Shown here one piece after another: positions 23,750 through 31,763 of a stretch of DNA of 47,150 bases. The DNA comes from JAHEFU01 sp020440645. Lineage in GTDB: Bacteria > 4484-113 > JAFGCY01. The notes beneath the pieces were generated by a model. That model was not told the DNA's origin. It ran no database searches and saw nothing but the letters and a program-made list of their open reading frames with translations. Made by a program: the position numbers and the translations under genes. Every line of letters begins with the position of its first letter. Position 1 is the first letter of the stretch. Where the stretch lies: assembly GCA_020440645.1 (NCBI GenBank), contig JAGRNR010000031.1:1-47150 (forward strand), read 5' to 3'.

Positions 23750-24670
23750 ATGTCCAAGAAGAATGGCAGCAGCAACAGCAGTAACGGCTCGAAGAAGGGC
23801 GGTTACAGCACGAAGGTCGGCCTGGCTGAGATGCTCAAGGGTGGCGTGATCATGGATGTCACGAACGCCGAGCAGGCCGTGATCGCCGAGCGTGCCGGTG
23901 CCGTGGCCGTGATGGCGCTTGAGCGCGTCCCGGCTGACATCCGCCGTGCCGGAGGCATTGCCCGCATGAGCAGCGTGTCCATGATCCGCGAGATCATGGC
24001 ATCCGTCTCGATCCCGGTGATGGCCAAGTGCCGCATCGGCCACTTCGTCGAGGCCCAGATCCTCGAGGCCCTCGGTGTCGACTTCATCGACGAGAGCGAG
24101 GTGCTGACCCCGGCAGATGAGGCCTTCCACGTTGACAAGCATGCCTTCAAGGCACCCTTCGTATGCGGTGCCAAGGACCTCGGCGAGGCCCTGCGCCGCA
24201 TCGGCGAGGGTGCTGCGATGATCCGCACCAAGGGTGAGCCCGGTACCGGCAACATCGTCGAGGCCGTGCGCCACATGCGCAGCGTGCAGGGCGAGATCAA
24301 GGCGCTCACCGTGCTCCCAAAGGAGGAGCTGATGACCGCCGCCAAGGAGCTGCAGGCCCCCTATGACCTCGTGTGCTGGGTCGCCGCCAAGGGCCGCCTG
24401 CCTGTGCCGAACTTCGCTGCCGGCGGTGTTGCCACCCCGGCTGATGCCGCGCTGATGATGCAGCTTGGCGCCGAGACGGTGTTCGTCGGCAGTGGCATCT
24501 TCAAGAGTGACGACCCGCAGCCGCGTGCCGAGGCGATCGTGCAGGCCGTGCTGCATTATGACAACCCGAAGAAGCTGGCCGAGGTCAGCGCCGGATTGGG
24601 TGAGGCGATGAGCGGGCTGGACGTTGCCAGCATGGACGAGCAGGACCGCATGGCCACCCGCGGCTGGTAA
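23750..24670 (+). CDS. pdxS: pyridoxal 5'-phosphate synthase lyase subunit PdxS
   Basis: 306 residues. PdxS makes PLP from ribose 5-phosphate, glyceraldehyde 3-phosphate and ammonia. Asp36 (VIMDVTN), the Schiff-base Lys93 (PVMAKCRIGH), the phosphate loop RTKGEPGTGN and FAAGGVATPADAALMMQLGAETVFVGSGIF are all intact. An unusual Ser/Asn/Lys-rich N-terminal extension (SKKNGSSNSSNGSKK) precedes the usual start of the domain. The glutaminase partner pdxT is not adjacent. AGGAG lies 11 nt before the ATG. The stop overlaps the next ATG (TAATG). Confidence 0.96.
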   Translation: MSKKNGSSNSSNGSKKGGYSTKVGLAEMLKGGVIMDVTNAEQAVIAERAGAVAVMALERVPADIRRAGGIARMSSVSMIREIMASVSIPVMAKCRIGHFVEAQILEALGVDFIDESEVLTPADEAFHVDKHAFKAPFVCGAKDLGEALRRIGEGAAMIRTKGEPGTGNIVEAVRHMRSVQGEIKALTVLPKEELMTAAKELQAPYDLVCWVAAKGRLPVPNFAAGGVATPADAALMMQLGAETVFVGSGIFKSDDPQPRAEAIVQAVLHYDNPKKLAEVSAGLGEAMSGLDVASMDEQDRMATRGW

Positions 24671-25782
24671 TGGCTGCCAGGCGGACACGCATTCTCTTCC
24701 TCCTGCTTGGCTGCTGCCTGCTGCTGGCTGGTTGTCCGGCTGCAGACCATGAAACTGACGCTGCCAATCGTGGCACTGTCTCCACCGCCGGCAGCCAGCA
24801 ACGCAATGTGGCAAGCAGCCCCTTCCAGCTGGAGGCATTCCCGCTGCCGGAGGGCCAGCTGCTTGGCGAAGGCCGGGTGCTGGCCAGCCAGCCTAATGCG
24901 TTTGCCGGCAATGATGTCAGTGCCGATCCCGGCCAGGCCAGCCTGGTGCAGTTCCGTCCGCGCGGGCTCGACCCCGTGCTGAACATTCCGCACAAGCTGT
25001 CAGGCACGCTCCGGGTCTGCCTGTTCTTCCCTGACAACCGCGTGATGCTCAGCCAGTCCGCCGCCGGCGGGGAACAGCCGCGTGTGCTGGTGGTTGACAC
25101 CGACACGGGGGCCGAGCTGGATGTCACTCCCGCCAACCTCGGCCCACTCTGGGATGGCAGCGCTGCCCTGCCGCTGGTCGCCTGGACCGGCAAGCATGGG
25201 CTGTGCATCCATGCAGCTGGCCAGCGTGCCAACGAGCTGGTGCTCTGGCAGGGGCACAACCGTCTCGAGGAAGTGCAGAAGCTGCCCGCTGTGGTTGCCA
25301 CCGGTTACCGCATGCTCGATGAAGGTGTGCAGTTCCTCGCCGTCAATTCAGGCCTCGAGCTGATGGCCTTCGACGAGGTGCAGGGGCGTATGCTGCCTGA
25401 CCCGGATGGGCTGGATCTTGCCGCCGCGATTGTCAACGCGGCCGGTACTGATCAGGATGCTCCCGTCAGTTTCGCCTGCGCCGGTGAGATCGCCGTGCTG
25501 CAGACCCGCGACGGATCACACTGGGCAGTGGTTGGCAGCGAGGACCGCGAGGACTACATCGAGGTGCATGACGCCTCCGGTGAGACCCCGGAGGGCCGGC
25601 GCCGCGTGCCCGGACCCGGTGACCTGCTGGGCGGCAGTGAGGCCCAGCGCCTGCGCCGTGAAGGCGCGCAGCAGGACCCGTCCATTATTAATGAAGGGTT
25701 TGTGGTGCCGCTCAATGCGGACCATGTGGGGATCTTCGACCTGGTCTACCAGCGCCTGGTCGTGATCGGTGCGGCTGACTAA
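24670..25782 (+). CDS. lipoprotein of unknown function, coupled to pdxS
   Basis: 370 residues. The signal peptide MAARRTRILFLLLGCCLLLAGC has its lipobox Cys at 22. The mature protein is mostly beta, with repeated short blocks such as RVLVVDTDTGAELDVTP and LVLWQGHNRLEEVQKL that could form a propeller-like fold; this is a guess from pattern. Its ATG shares a base with the pdxS stop, but a link with PLP synthesis is not evident. Its stop is 2 bp from the convergent ribH stop. Confidence 0.7.
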   Translation: MAARRTRILFLLLGCCLLLAGCPAADHETDAANRGTVSTAGSQQRNVASSPFQLEAFPLPEGQLLGEGRVLASQPNAFAGNDVSADPGQASLVQFRPRGLDPVLNIPHKLSGTLRVCLFFPDNRVMLSQSAAGGEQPRVLVVDTDTGAELDVTPANLGPLWDGSAALPLVAWTGKHGLCIHAAGQRANELVLWQGHNRLEEVQKLPAVVATGYRMLDEGVQFLAVNSGLELMAFDEVQGRMLPDPDGLDLAAAIVNAAGTDQDAPVSFACAGEIAVLQTRDGSHWAVVGSEDREDYIEVHDASGETPEGRRRVPGPGDLLGGSEAQRLRREGAQQDPSIINEGFVVPLNADHVGIFDLVYQRLVVIGAAD

Positions 25783-25784
25783 GC

Positions 25785-26291
25785 CTAGGCTTCCTCGCCG
25801 TCCTCGACGACATCCTCCACCTCTCCGCCGATCACCGCAGTCAGGTTGATCATCTCGATCAGGGCCTGCATGCTTTCCGCGCCCTTGTTGCCACTCTTGG
25901 AGCCGGCCCGGTGCAGTGCCTGCTCGAGGTTATCGCAGGTCAGGATGCCGTAGCAGACCGGGATCTCGGACACGGTGGACAGGCTTCCAAGCCCACGCGT
26001 CACTTCAGTGGCGAGGTAGTCGTAGTGGTCAGTTTCGCCGCGGATCAGGCAACCGAGCGCCAGCACACCGTCATAGCTGCCCTGTTCAAGCAGCCAGGAA
26101 ACGGTCTGCGGGATCTCGAAGCAGCCGGGCACCCAGTAGGTGTCCATGTCGCACTCGGACATGCTGAAGCGCTCAAGCGCATCCTCGGCGCCCTCGACCA
26201 GCTGGCTGACCACAAGCTCATTGAAGCTGGCGGCTACCACGGCAACCCTGATGCCGTCAGCCACACACTTGCCCCGGAAGGTGTTTCCCAT
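25785..26291 (-). CDS. ribH: 6,7-dimethyl-8-ribityllumazine synthase
   Basis: 168 residues; the penultimate step of riboflavin synthesis. Recognisable are VAVVAASFNELVVSQLVEGAEDAL, VPGCFEIPQTVSWLL, LALGCLIRGETDHYDYLATEV, PVCYGILTCDNLEQALHRAGSKSGNKGAESMQALIEM. The catalytic His of the GETDHY motif is kept. The acidic C-terminal tail is extra. It stands apart from other rib genes. TAGCAT lies 6 nt before the ATG, overlapping the -10 box of the divergent HAD gene. Confidence 0.95.
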   Translation of the reverse strand: MGNTFRGKCVADGIRVAVVAASFNELVVSQLVEGAEDALERFSMSECDMDTYWVPGCFEIPQTVSWLLEQGSYDGVLALGCLIRGETDHYDYLATEVTRGLGSLSTVSEIPVCYGILTCDNLEQALHRAGSKSGNKGAESMQALIEMINLTAVIGGEVEDVVEDGEEA

Positions 26292-26297
26292 GCCGAT

Positions 26298-26303
26298 ATG
26301 CTA
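26298..26303 (-). promoter_or_regulatory. -10 box (TAGCAT) of ribH, leaderless spacing
   Basis: TAGCAT on the minus strand ends 6 nt before the ribH ATG at 26291 and overlaps the opposing box at 26302-26307. Confidence 0.5.
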
Positions 26304-26307
26304 CCAT
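26302..26307 (+). promoter_or_regulatory. -10 box (TACCAT) of the HAD gene, leaderless spacing
   Basis: TACCAT ends 6 nt before the GTG at 26314. Confidence 0.5.
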
Positions 26308-26313
26308 GCAGCC

Positions 26314-26973
26314 GTGAAATTCAGCGGCGCACGCATCATCGCCTTCGACAACGACGGCACGCTCTATCCGGCCGGCGCGGAGGTCTGCATGAGCGTGCTG
26401 GAAGCCCATCGCGTCTACGTCCGCGAGCATGGCCTGGGGTTGGAGACGCCGGACATCCGCTGGGTGCAGAAGCATATCGGGGCCGATGCGAAGGAGTTCT
26501 ACTCGCTGATGATGCCCGGCCAGCCGCGCAGCGTAGTGGATGACTTCGAGGACTACTGCCTGCACCATGAGAAGGGCGCCATCGACACCCGTCCGCACCT
26601 GTATGAGGGAGCGGTTGAGCTGCTGTCAGCCCTGAAGGACGCCGGCCGTATCCTGCTGCTGGTCAGCAATGGCAGCCCGCGCTACCTGAAGCATATCTGG
26701 GATGCCGCCGGCTATGGCGCATGGTTCTCGCAGATGTACCCCTATGGCCCGCCGGACTACGGCACCAAGGGTGAGCGCCTGAAGCTGGCGCATGAGGACT
26801 GGGGTGGGGGAGCGGCCGTGATGATCGGTGATCGCCGCAGTGACTGGGATGCCGCGCAGCATGCCGGGCTGCCCTTCATCGGTTGCCGTTATGGCTACGG
26901 CGAGGACAGTGAGTTGTCAGATGCCGACCATGTGGTTGACGACATCAGCGAGTTACGGGATGTGCTTCTCTAG
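26314..26973 (+). CDS. HAD-superfamily hydrolase
   Basis: 219 residues from a GTG at 26314. Motif I FDNDGTLYP has the nucleophile Asp12 and acid/base Asp14. Motif II is LLVSNGSPRY, motif III involves GTKGERL, and motif IV is MIGDRRSDWDAA. The alpha-helical cap between motifs I and II matches phosphoglycolate phosphatase-like enzymes, so a small phosphorylated metabolite is the likely substrate, unspecified. An upstream in-frame ATG (26140) lies inside ribH and is rejected. It is divergent from ribH, with 22 bp between start codons. Confidence 0.88.
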   Translation: MKFSGARIIAFDNDGTLYPAGAEVCMSVLEAHRVYVREHGLGLETPDIRWVQKHIGADAKEFYSLMMPGQPRSVVDDFEDYCLHHEKGAIDTRPHLYEGAVELLSALKDAGRILLLVSNGSPRYLKHIWDAAGYGAWFSQMYPYGPPDYGTKGERLKLAHEDWGGGAAVMIGDRRSDWDAAQHAGLPFIGCRYGYGEDSELSDADHVVDDISELRDVLL

Positions 26974-27012
26974 CAGGGAGCAGATAGCTGAAAGCAGAGA
27001 GCCGAGAGCAGC
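26971..27012. repeat. 7-nt tandem array (NAGCNGA)6
   Basis: Six 7-nt units of consensus GAGCAGA begin with the stop codon of the HAD gene and run into the spacer. Confidence 0.75.
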
Positions 27013-27059
27013 AAGGTGTAGCCAAAAATGAACCGTAGCGGCGTAATCCCATGCAGTAG

Positions 27060-27080
27060 GGTGGCGGTACTACCGCCACC
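27060..27080. terminator. GC-rich palindrome after the HAD gene
   Basis: Arms GGTGGCGGTA and TACCGCCACC around one base, with no T-tract; terminator-like. Confidence 0.4.
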
Positions 27081-27111
27081 GGGATGGGGTGTTACCCAAT
27101 CCCTACTTCCA

Positions 27112-27131
27112 ACAAGATTCGAAAATCTTGT
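27112..27131. promoter_or_regulatory. 8-bp inverted repeat overlapping a -35 region
   Basis: ACAAGATT and AATCTTGT around CGAA. The right arm overlaps TTGTCC (27128-27133), which lies 16 nt upstream of the TATAAT at 27150. It could be an operator or the terminator of the upstream gene. Confidence 0.4.
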
Positions 27132-27149
27132 CCCTTCTTCCCCACACCG

Positions 27150-27155
27150 TATAAT
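27150..27155 (+). promoter_or_regulatory. -10 box (TATAAT) before a GTG start, leaderless spacing
   Basis: A perfect TATAAT ends 6 nt before the GTG at 27162, with TTGTCC 16 nt upstream as -35. Confidence 0.65.
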
Positions 27156-27161
27156 CCGCCT

Positions 27162-27779
27162 GTGCGCTATTCGCTAACAATCCTGTTCCTTCTCCTGCTG
27201 ACCGCTGCAGCCTTCGCGCAGTCCGACAAGCCGGAGCGCCTCAAGGTGGACACCTACCACTTTGCCTTCACCTTCGAGCCGGGCTGCGTGGTGACCTACA
27301 GCGCAGGCAGCAATGGTGCCACCGGCATCCGTTTCCCCAAGGGTGCTTCCACGACTGACGAGCCGCTCTACCGCGTGCTGGTCTATGGAAAGGATGAGTA
27401 CCTCGTGTCCCTCGCGGAGGCCCGCGACAGCGGCATCACGCCCCCCGAGGAGCAGTTCCTCAAGAGCTCCGCCTTTGCCACGCCGGCTGCCTGGGATGCC
27501 CAGTTCACGAAGATCATGGCAACGCATGACCGCGAGGTCAGCGGCCAGGCCACGATCAAGCTCTCCGATGGCAGCAGCCGCTCTGTGCCGTACTTCGCCT
27601 GGAGCCGCAGCATCGGCAGCAAGACGCACTACGCGGTGATGTACGTCACCATCCATCGCGAGGCCTTCATCGCCGTGCAGGTGGAGGGCTCCAAGCCCTT
27701 CACTGATGAGTCAGTCAAGGCACTGACAAGCTCTCTTGAGCTGACCGTTGCGCCTCCTGCCCCAGCTCCCGCCGGTTAG
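27162..27779 (+). CDS. exported protein of unknown function
   Basis: 205 residues from a GTG at 27162, with a signal peptide (RYSLTILFLLLLTAAAFAQ). The mature part is a single alpha/beta domain with YHFAFTFEPGCVVTY, LVYGKDEYLVSL and HYAVMYVTIHREAFIAVQVEG, then a Pro/Ala tail. No Cys lipobox, so it is probably periplasmic. An in-frame ATG at 27084 lies before the promoter and is rejected. It ends 3 bp from the convergent gene. Confidence 0.7.
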   Translation: MRYSLTILFLLLLTAAAFAQSDKPERLKVDTYHFAFTFEPGCVVTYSAGSNGATGIRFPKGASTTDEPLYRVLVYGKDEYLVSLAEARDSGITPPEEQFLKSSAFATPAAWDAQFTKIMATHDREVSGQATIKLSDGSSRSVPYFAWSRSIGSKTHYAVMYVTIHREAFIAVQVEGSKPFTDESVKALTSSLELTVAPPAPAPAG

Positions 27780-27782
27780 GGC

Positions 27783-28484
27783 TTACTGCCCGAGCGCTGC
27801 CAGTTCGTCGTCAATCGCCTTGCGGTATCTCGCAGTCGCTTCCCCAATGCTCTCAGCCGTGCTGCCGGCCACGATCGCGCCGATCATCAATCCACCCGTG
27901 CCGACGCGCACCAGCCACTTCGTGTCATCTGTGCTGATGTGCTTCTGGGTCGGCACCAGCAGCGGTGCATCGACATACTCCTGCAGGATACGCAGGCGGC
28001 GGGCATCGTGGTAGCTGAAGGGCTTGCCATAGTCTTCAGGTTTCGTGATGCTGGCTTCCACCATGAAGATGCGGTTGCGGTTGGCACCGCGCGGCCAGTA
28101 CACATGTGACATGAAGAAGGCCGGCTCCACGAAGCCGTCAAAGCTGTCAAATGCCACGACCAGTTTCTGCTTCAGCTCCAGGAACCATAGCGGCATGTGC
28201 TGCGTATAGATGTCAACGAAGCTGATGCCGATATCGAACAGCTCATCCATCTCCGCACGCGTTGGCAGATTGGCAATGTCCGCCCCCGGCATCAGCCCGA
28301 CCTCACAGTCCACCGCTTCGCAGATCGCGCGCACCGTTGCCTGTTCCTCGTTGAAGCTGCCAAAGCGCGTGCCGCTGGCGCGGTGTTCCACGTTCATATG
28401 CAGCTTGATCGCATCCGCGCCACTGGCGGCTGCGGCCTTGGCCATCTCGATGTCATTGCGCGGCAGGCTGACGATCAGTTTCAT
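27783..28484 (-). CDS. TIM-barrel-like protein, function unknown
   Basis: 233 residues beginning MKLIVSLPRNDIEMAKAAAASGADAIKLHMN, a first strand-helix-strand unit of a phosphate-binding type TIM barrel. VGLMPGADIAN, ISFVDIYTQHMP and a late VGTGGLMIGAIVAG follow, the last resembling a phosphate-gripping loop. No catalytic motif I can name. It may belong with sugar-phosphate or histidine-biosynthesis-like barrels. GAGGGATGAG ends about 5 nt before the ATG. Confidence 0.65.
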   Translation of the reverse strand: MKLIVSLPRNDIEMAKAAAASGADAIKLHMNVEHRASGTRFGSFNEEQATVRAICEAVDCEVGLMPGADIANLPTRAEMDELFDIGISFVDIYTQHMPLWFLELKQKLVVAFDSFDGFVEPAFFMSHVYWPRGANRNRIFMVEASITKPEDYGKPFSYHDARRLRILQEYVDAPLLVPTQKHISTDDTKWLVRVGTGGLMIGAIVAGSTAESIGEATARYRKAIDDELAALGQ

Positions 28485-28518
28485 CGCGGCTCATCCCTCA
28501 CAGCGTGATGGCAGCATT

Positions 28519-29805
28519 CTACTGCCCGTCGCGCAAGAGCCTGTCCGTCACCTGCTTGCTGCGCTCCACGCCGGGCTGGTCATAGGGGTTGATCCCGAGC
28601 CGGATCCCGAGGCAGGCGGTGGTGTGCATCCAGAGCTGCAGCAGGCTGCCCAGCGCCTGCTCATCCAGCCTGTCCAGTTCCAGCTCGGCGACGGGGCAGC
28701 CGGCGGATTCCAGCGTTGCCAGGGTGCCACGGCGGCTGGCTTCCAGCAGGGCATGCATCGACTGTCCGGCGATGTGCTCGAAGCCTGCGGGCAGCCGTTC
28801 GCTGCCGCGGTTGACTGACATGTCGAACTGCGGCTCATTGCAACTCAGGAAGCAATATGCATTGTTTGCCGGGCCGTCCAGGAACAGCTGGTTAAGGCTG
28901 TGCTGGTCCGAAGCGCCGCGCGCCACCAGCGGGTTCACGCCGATGCGCTTGCCATCCGGCAATGTGCGGCCGGTTGACTCCGCTATCAGTTGTCGCCACC
29001 AGTCGCCAAAGCCCAGCAGCAGGTCGCCGTAGCAGTACAGCACCGCATTGGCAATCCCGTCCGCGAGGAGCAGTCCGCTGAGCTGCCATGCCGGATTGTC
29101 AGCCAGCGCTGTTCCTTCCAGCAAGGTAGCGGTTTCAGCTGCGGCCTTTGACAGCGCAGCGATATCCAGTCCGGCAAACGCCAGTGGCAGCAGGCCGGCC
29201 GCCGTGAACATGCTGAAGCGTCCGCCGGTATGCGCCGGCAGGGCAATCCGCTCCCAGCCATGGCGATCGGCCAATGTGCCCAGCGGGTTGTCATTGTCCA
29301 GGCAGCACACTGCCACCTGTGGGCCACCGGCATCGCCGGCGTCAAGGAACTGCAATGAGGCTGCCAGCATGGCCACGGTCTCCAGCGTGTTGCCACTGCG
29401 GGAGACCGCCAGCACGCTGCAGCTGGCCGGGTCGACGCTTTCCAGCACGGTGATCATCGTGGCCGGGTCCGGGTTGTCCATGAATTCCACGGCGCGCATG
29501 AGCCGGCTGTCCAGTTCCAGCGCACGATAGACGGCACGGGCACCGTTGATGCTGCCACCCATACCGATCAGCAGCAGCTCTGACGATCCAGCTGCCAGCA
29601 GTCGCGCGGCCTGTTGTATCTGTTCAATTGAATGTGTTTCGGATGGCAGTCCACGCCAGCCCATCAGGGCCGCATCGCCAAGCTCCGCCTGCTGCCGGTC
29701 CAGCAGCGTTGCCAGAGTTGCTTCCGCATCGAACCCGGTTGAGTCACCGGTCTGTGACAGGCGCAGGCTCAGCCCCGGCAGCCTGTACTCAGCCCCGGCC
29801 GGCAT
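28519..29805 (-). CDS. pgi: glucose-6-phosphate isomerase
   Basis: 428 residues from the ATG at 29805. It interconverts glucose 6-phosphate and fructose 6-phosphate. Motifs seen: LLIGMGGSINGARAVYRAL, the sugar-phosphate SIS-domain SVLAVSRSGNTLETVA, HTGGRFSMFTAAGLLPLAFAG, ASDQHSLNQLFLDGP, and near the C-terminus LGIRLGINPYDQPGVERSKQ with the catalytic Lys. It is the short bacterial type rather than the 550-residue form. TGGAG lies 6 nt before this ATG; a start 18 nt earlier also exists. It overlaps the membrane gene upstream by 17 nt. Confidence 0.93.
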   Translation of the reverse strand: MPAGAEYRLPGLSLRLSQTGDSTGFDAEATLATLLDRQQAELGDAALMGWRGLPSETHSIEQIQQAARLLAAGSSELLLIGMGGSINGARAVYRALELDSRLMRAVEFMDNPDPATMITVLESVDPASCSVLAVSRSGNTLETVAMLAASLQFLDAGDAGGPQVAVCCLDNDNPLGTLADRHGWERIALPAHTGGRFSMFTAAGLLPLAFAGLDIAALSKAAAETATLLEGTALADNPAWQLSGLLLADGIANAVLYCYGDLLLGFGDWWRQLIAESTGRTLPDGKRIGVNPLVARGASDQHSLNQLFLDGPANNAYCFLSCNEPQFDMSVNRGSERLPAGFEHIAGQSMHALLEASRRGTLATLESAGCPVAELELDRLDEQALGSLLQLWMHTTACLGIRLGINPYDQPGVERSKQVTDRLLRDGQ

Positions 29806-30670
29806 CGCTCTCCACCGCTGCATCCTCGCCTATGGATCCACCTGGCTCAGCGTCAACATGCTTCTTCCTGCGTCGTCCGGCGCTGTCGTCTGCCAGTGCC
29901 GCGCGCGGGATCCACAGCAGGTTCGTCAATACAGCCACCCCGAGCAGGCCAAGGAACCAGCCCTGGAAGTCCCTGTGGATGTCGAGCGTCACATTGCCAC
30001 GCATCAGCTCCGGGAAGCCGCTGATGTGGCGGCTGAGCTGGTTGTAGAAGAACACGTCATTGAGCCGCATGAAGCGGTCGTCTACGAAGCTCTGCAGTGT
30101 CAGCCAGTAGCCGAAGCCCCAGTACAGGCACATCGCCCCCAGCGCGCACAGCCAACGGGGCAGGGGAGTGAACCAGCGCAGGACCAGCGTCAGGTTTGTT
30201 GCCACCTGGATCGTGAGGAAGGCCAGCAGCCAGCGCTGCAGCAGCGTCAGCGGGATGCTGATGCCCTGGGCGGCGCTCAGTTCCGGGTAGCGATGCAGGT
30301 AGATCATCGGGACCAGCAGCGCAAGTGCGGCGATGAACTGCGTCGGTGTGCTGCTCAGCCCGGCTGCCAGCCGGTTGAACGGCCTGTCCGGCCAGCGCTT
30401 CTCCCACGCTTCCTTCAGGGCCGGTTCGGCCAGCAGTGTCAGCAGCATCACACCGACGGTCGCGCCCTCGATGATGAACATTAGCGTGGCCAGCAGGTCG
30501 AAGGTGCTCAGTCCGGGGCCGTAGGGGCTCAGGCCCTTCTCGCCGTTGATCTTCAGCATCGTCAGCTGCAGGATCAGCAGGGCAGAGATGCCGACGAGCA
30601 TCCACAGGAAGCGGTTCTTCAGCTGCAGGACGATCAGGCGTTCGAGGTCGCTCAGGAGCGATCCCTTCAC
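29789..30670 (-). CDS. multi-pass membrane protein, unknown
   Basis: 293 residues with about six membrane segments, among them WMLVGISALLILQLTML, LLATLMFIIEGATVGVMLLTLL, FIAALALLVPMIYL, LLAFLTIQVATNLTLVL, LCALGAMCLYWGFGYWL and GWFLGLLGVAVLTNLLWI, and a charged C-terminal tail. No family recognised. The start is GTG at 30670. It sits between pgi (overlapping) and the T2SF gene (44 bp upstream), all on the minus strand, so the three probably form one operon. Confidence 0.7.
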   Translation of the reverse strand: MKGSLLSDLERLIVLQLKNRFLWMLVGISALLILQLTMLKINGEKGLSPYGPGLSTFDLLATLMFIIEGATVGVMLLTLLAEPALKEAWEKRWPDRPFNRLAAGLSSTPTQFIAALALLVPMIYLHRYPELSAAQGISIPLTLLQRWLLAFLTIQVATNLTLVLRWFTPLPRWLCALGAMCLYWGFGYWLTLQSFVDDRFMRLNDVFFYNQLSRHISGFPELMRGNVTLDIHRDFQGWFLGLLGVAVLTNLLWIPRAALADDSAGRRRKKHVDAEPGGSIGEDAAVESDAGRG

Positions 30671-30714
30671 CTGTGGCTTGTCATCCTTGCTAATGCTGGC
30701 CTCCGCGCCGTCCC

Positions 30715-31704
30715 CTAGTCGTTGAGCAGGCTGAAGAGCATCTTGAAGTAGCCCTGCAGGAAGCTCACGAGGATCAGCGCAACGATTATACCCAAGATGA
30801 TCGTCATCGCCGGTCCCGCCATCTTCGCCGAGTTGGCGATCTTGTACTTGGCGTCTTCCTTCAGGTACTTGGCGGACTTAAGCAGCATGTCGTCTATCGA
30901 GCCGCTGGCTTCACCTGCCCCGACCAGGTTTGTCATGATCGCCGGGAAGGCCGGCTGGCTGCGGATGCACTGCTCGATGGTGCTGCCGTTCTTGATGCCG
31001 TAATACAGGTTCTGCACGGCGCGGTCCACCAGTGGGTGCTGCACCACCGGCATCGTGGCTTCCAGGCCCTCGAGGTAGGGCACACCCGCGCGCGTCATCA
31101 TGCCGAATGTCTGGCAGAAGCGCGCCACCGCCAGCTGGTGCATGATCCCGCCGAAGAAGGGCACGATCATCGCCACGTAGCGCACCATGTTCTGGAAGAA
31201 GCGGAAGCGCAGCGCCAGCCAGAACAGGAAGATGCCGGCCACCACCTTCAGCAGGATCACGCCGATGGTGTTCTGCATGAAGCCGAGGAAGGCCAGCACG
31301 AACACCGCGCCGATCGCAGTCGCCGTCACGCAGCCGGGGTAGATCATCGCGTTTTGCAGCGTGCGCTTGAGGTCGGCCTCGTCCTCGAAGAACTCAGCCA
31401 GCAGGGCGAAGGCGTACTCCAGGTTGCCGGTTTGCTCCGCACTGCCGACCACGGCCGGCACCACGCTGTGGAACATCGTCTTGTACTCGCGGAATCCGTC
31501 ACTCGCCGGCTGGCCGTTGCTGACCATCGCCGCGATGTCATGCATCGCATTGCGGAAGTGGAAGGGCCCGGTCTTGCCCGCCATGTCGAGTGCGCCGTCC
31601 AGCGGCATCCCGGCATGCAGCATGGCTGACAGCTCGCGGAAGGCCATCGCCTGGGTCTGGGCATTGACTCCCGGTGCCGCGGAGCGCGTAACGCTGTGGG
31701 ACAT
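30715..31704 (-). CDS. type II secretion / type IV pilus F-type inner-membrane protein
   Basis: 329 residues. Two T2SF domains, each with the helical pattern FRELSAMLHAGMPLDGALDMAG and FGMMTRAGVPYLEGLEATMPVV, separated by two membrane segments (ATAIGAVFVLAFLGFM and VILLKVVAGIFLFWLAL), and a final one (AMTIILGIIVALILVSFL). This is the GspF/PilC platform protein that couples the assembly ATPase to pseudopilus growth. No ATPase or pilin gene is nearby. It is shorter than PilC of about 400 residues. TATACT lies 8 nt before the ATG. Confidence 0.88.
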   Translation of the reverse strand: MSHSVTRSAAPGVNAQTQAMAFRELSAMLHAGMPLDGALDMAGKTGPFHFRNAMHDIAAMVSNGQPASDGFREYKTMFHSVVPAVVGSAEQTGNLEYAFALLAEFFEDEADLKRTLQNAMIYPGCVTATAIGAVFVLAFLGFMQNTIGVILLKVVAGIFLFWLALRFRFFQNMVRYVAMIVPFFGGIMHQLAVARFCQTFGMMTRAGVPYLEGLEATMPVVQHPLVDRAVQNLYYGIKNGSTIEQCIRSQPAFPAIMTNLVGAGEASGSIDDMLLKSAKYLKEDAKYKIANSAKMAGPAMTIILGIIVALILVSFLQGYFKMLFSLLND

Positions 31705-31712
31705 GGATTCTG

Positions 31713-31718
31713 AGTATA
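31713..31718 (-). promoter_or_regulatory. -10 box (TATACT) of the T2SF gene
   Basis: TATACT on the minus strand ends 8 nt before the ATG at 31704. Confidence 0.5.
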
Positions 31719-31763
31719 TCGTCTAAAATCAGCCCCGGTTGACCAACGGCAAAGGAGCACGGG

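Noticed and set aside
26140..26313. upstream start of the HAD gene inside ribH
   Set aside because: It would add 58 antisense residues; the GTG at 26314 begins right at the conserved domain and has a -10 box 6 nt upstream.
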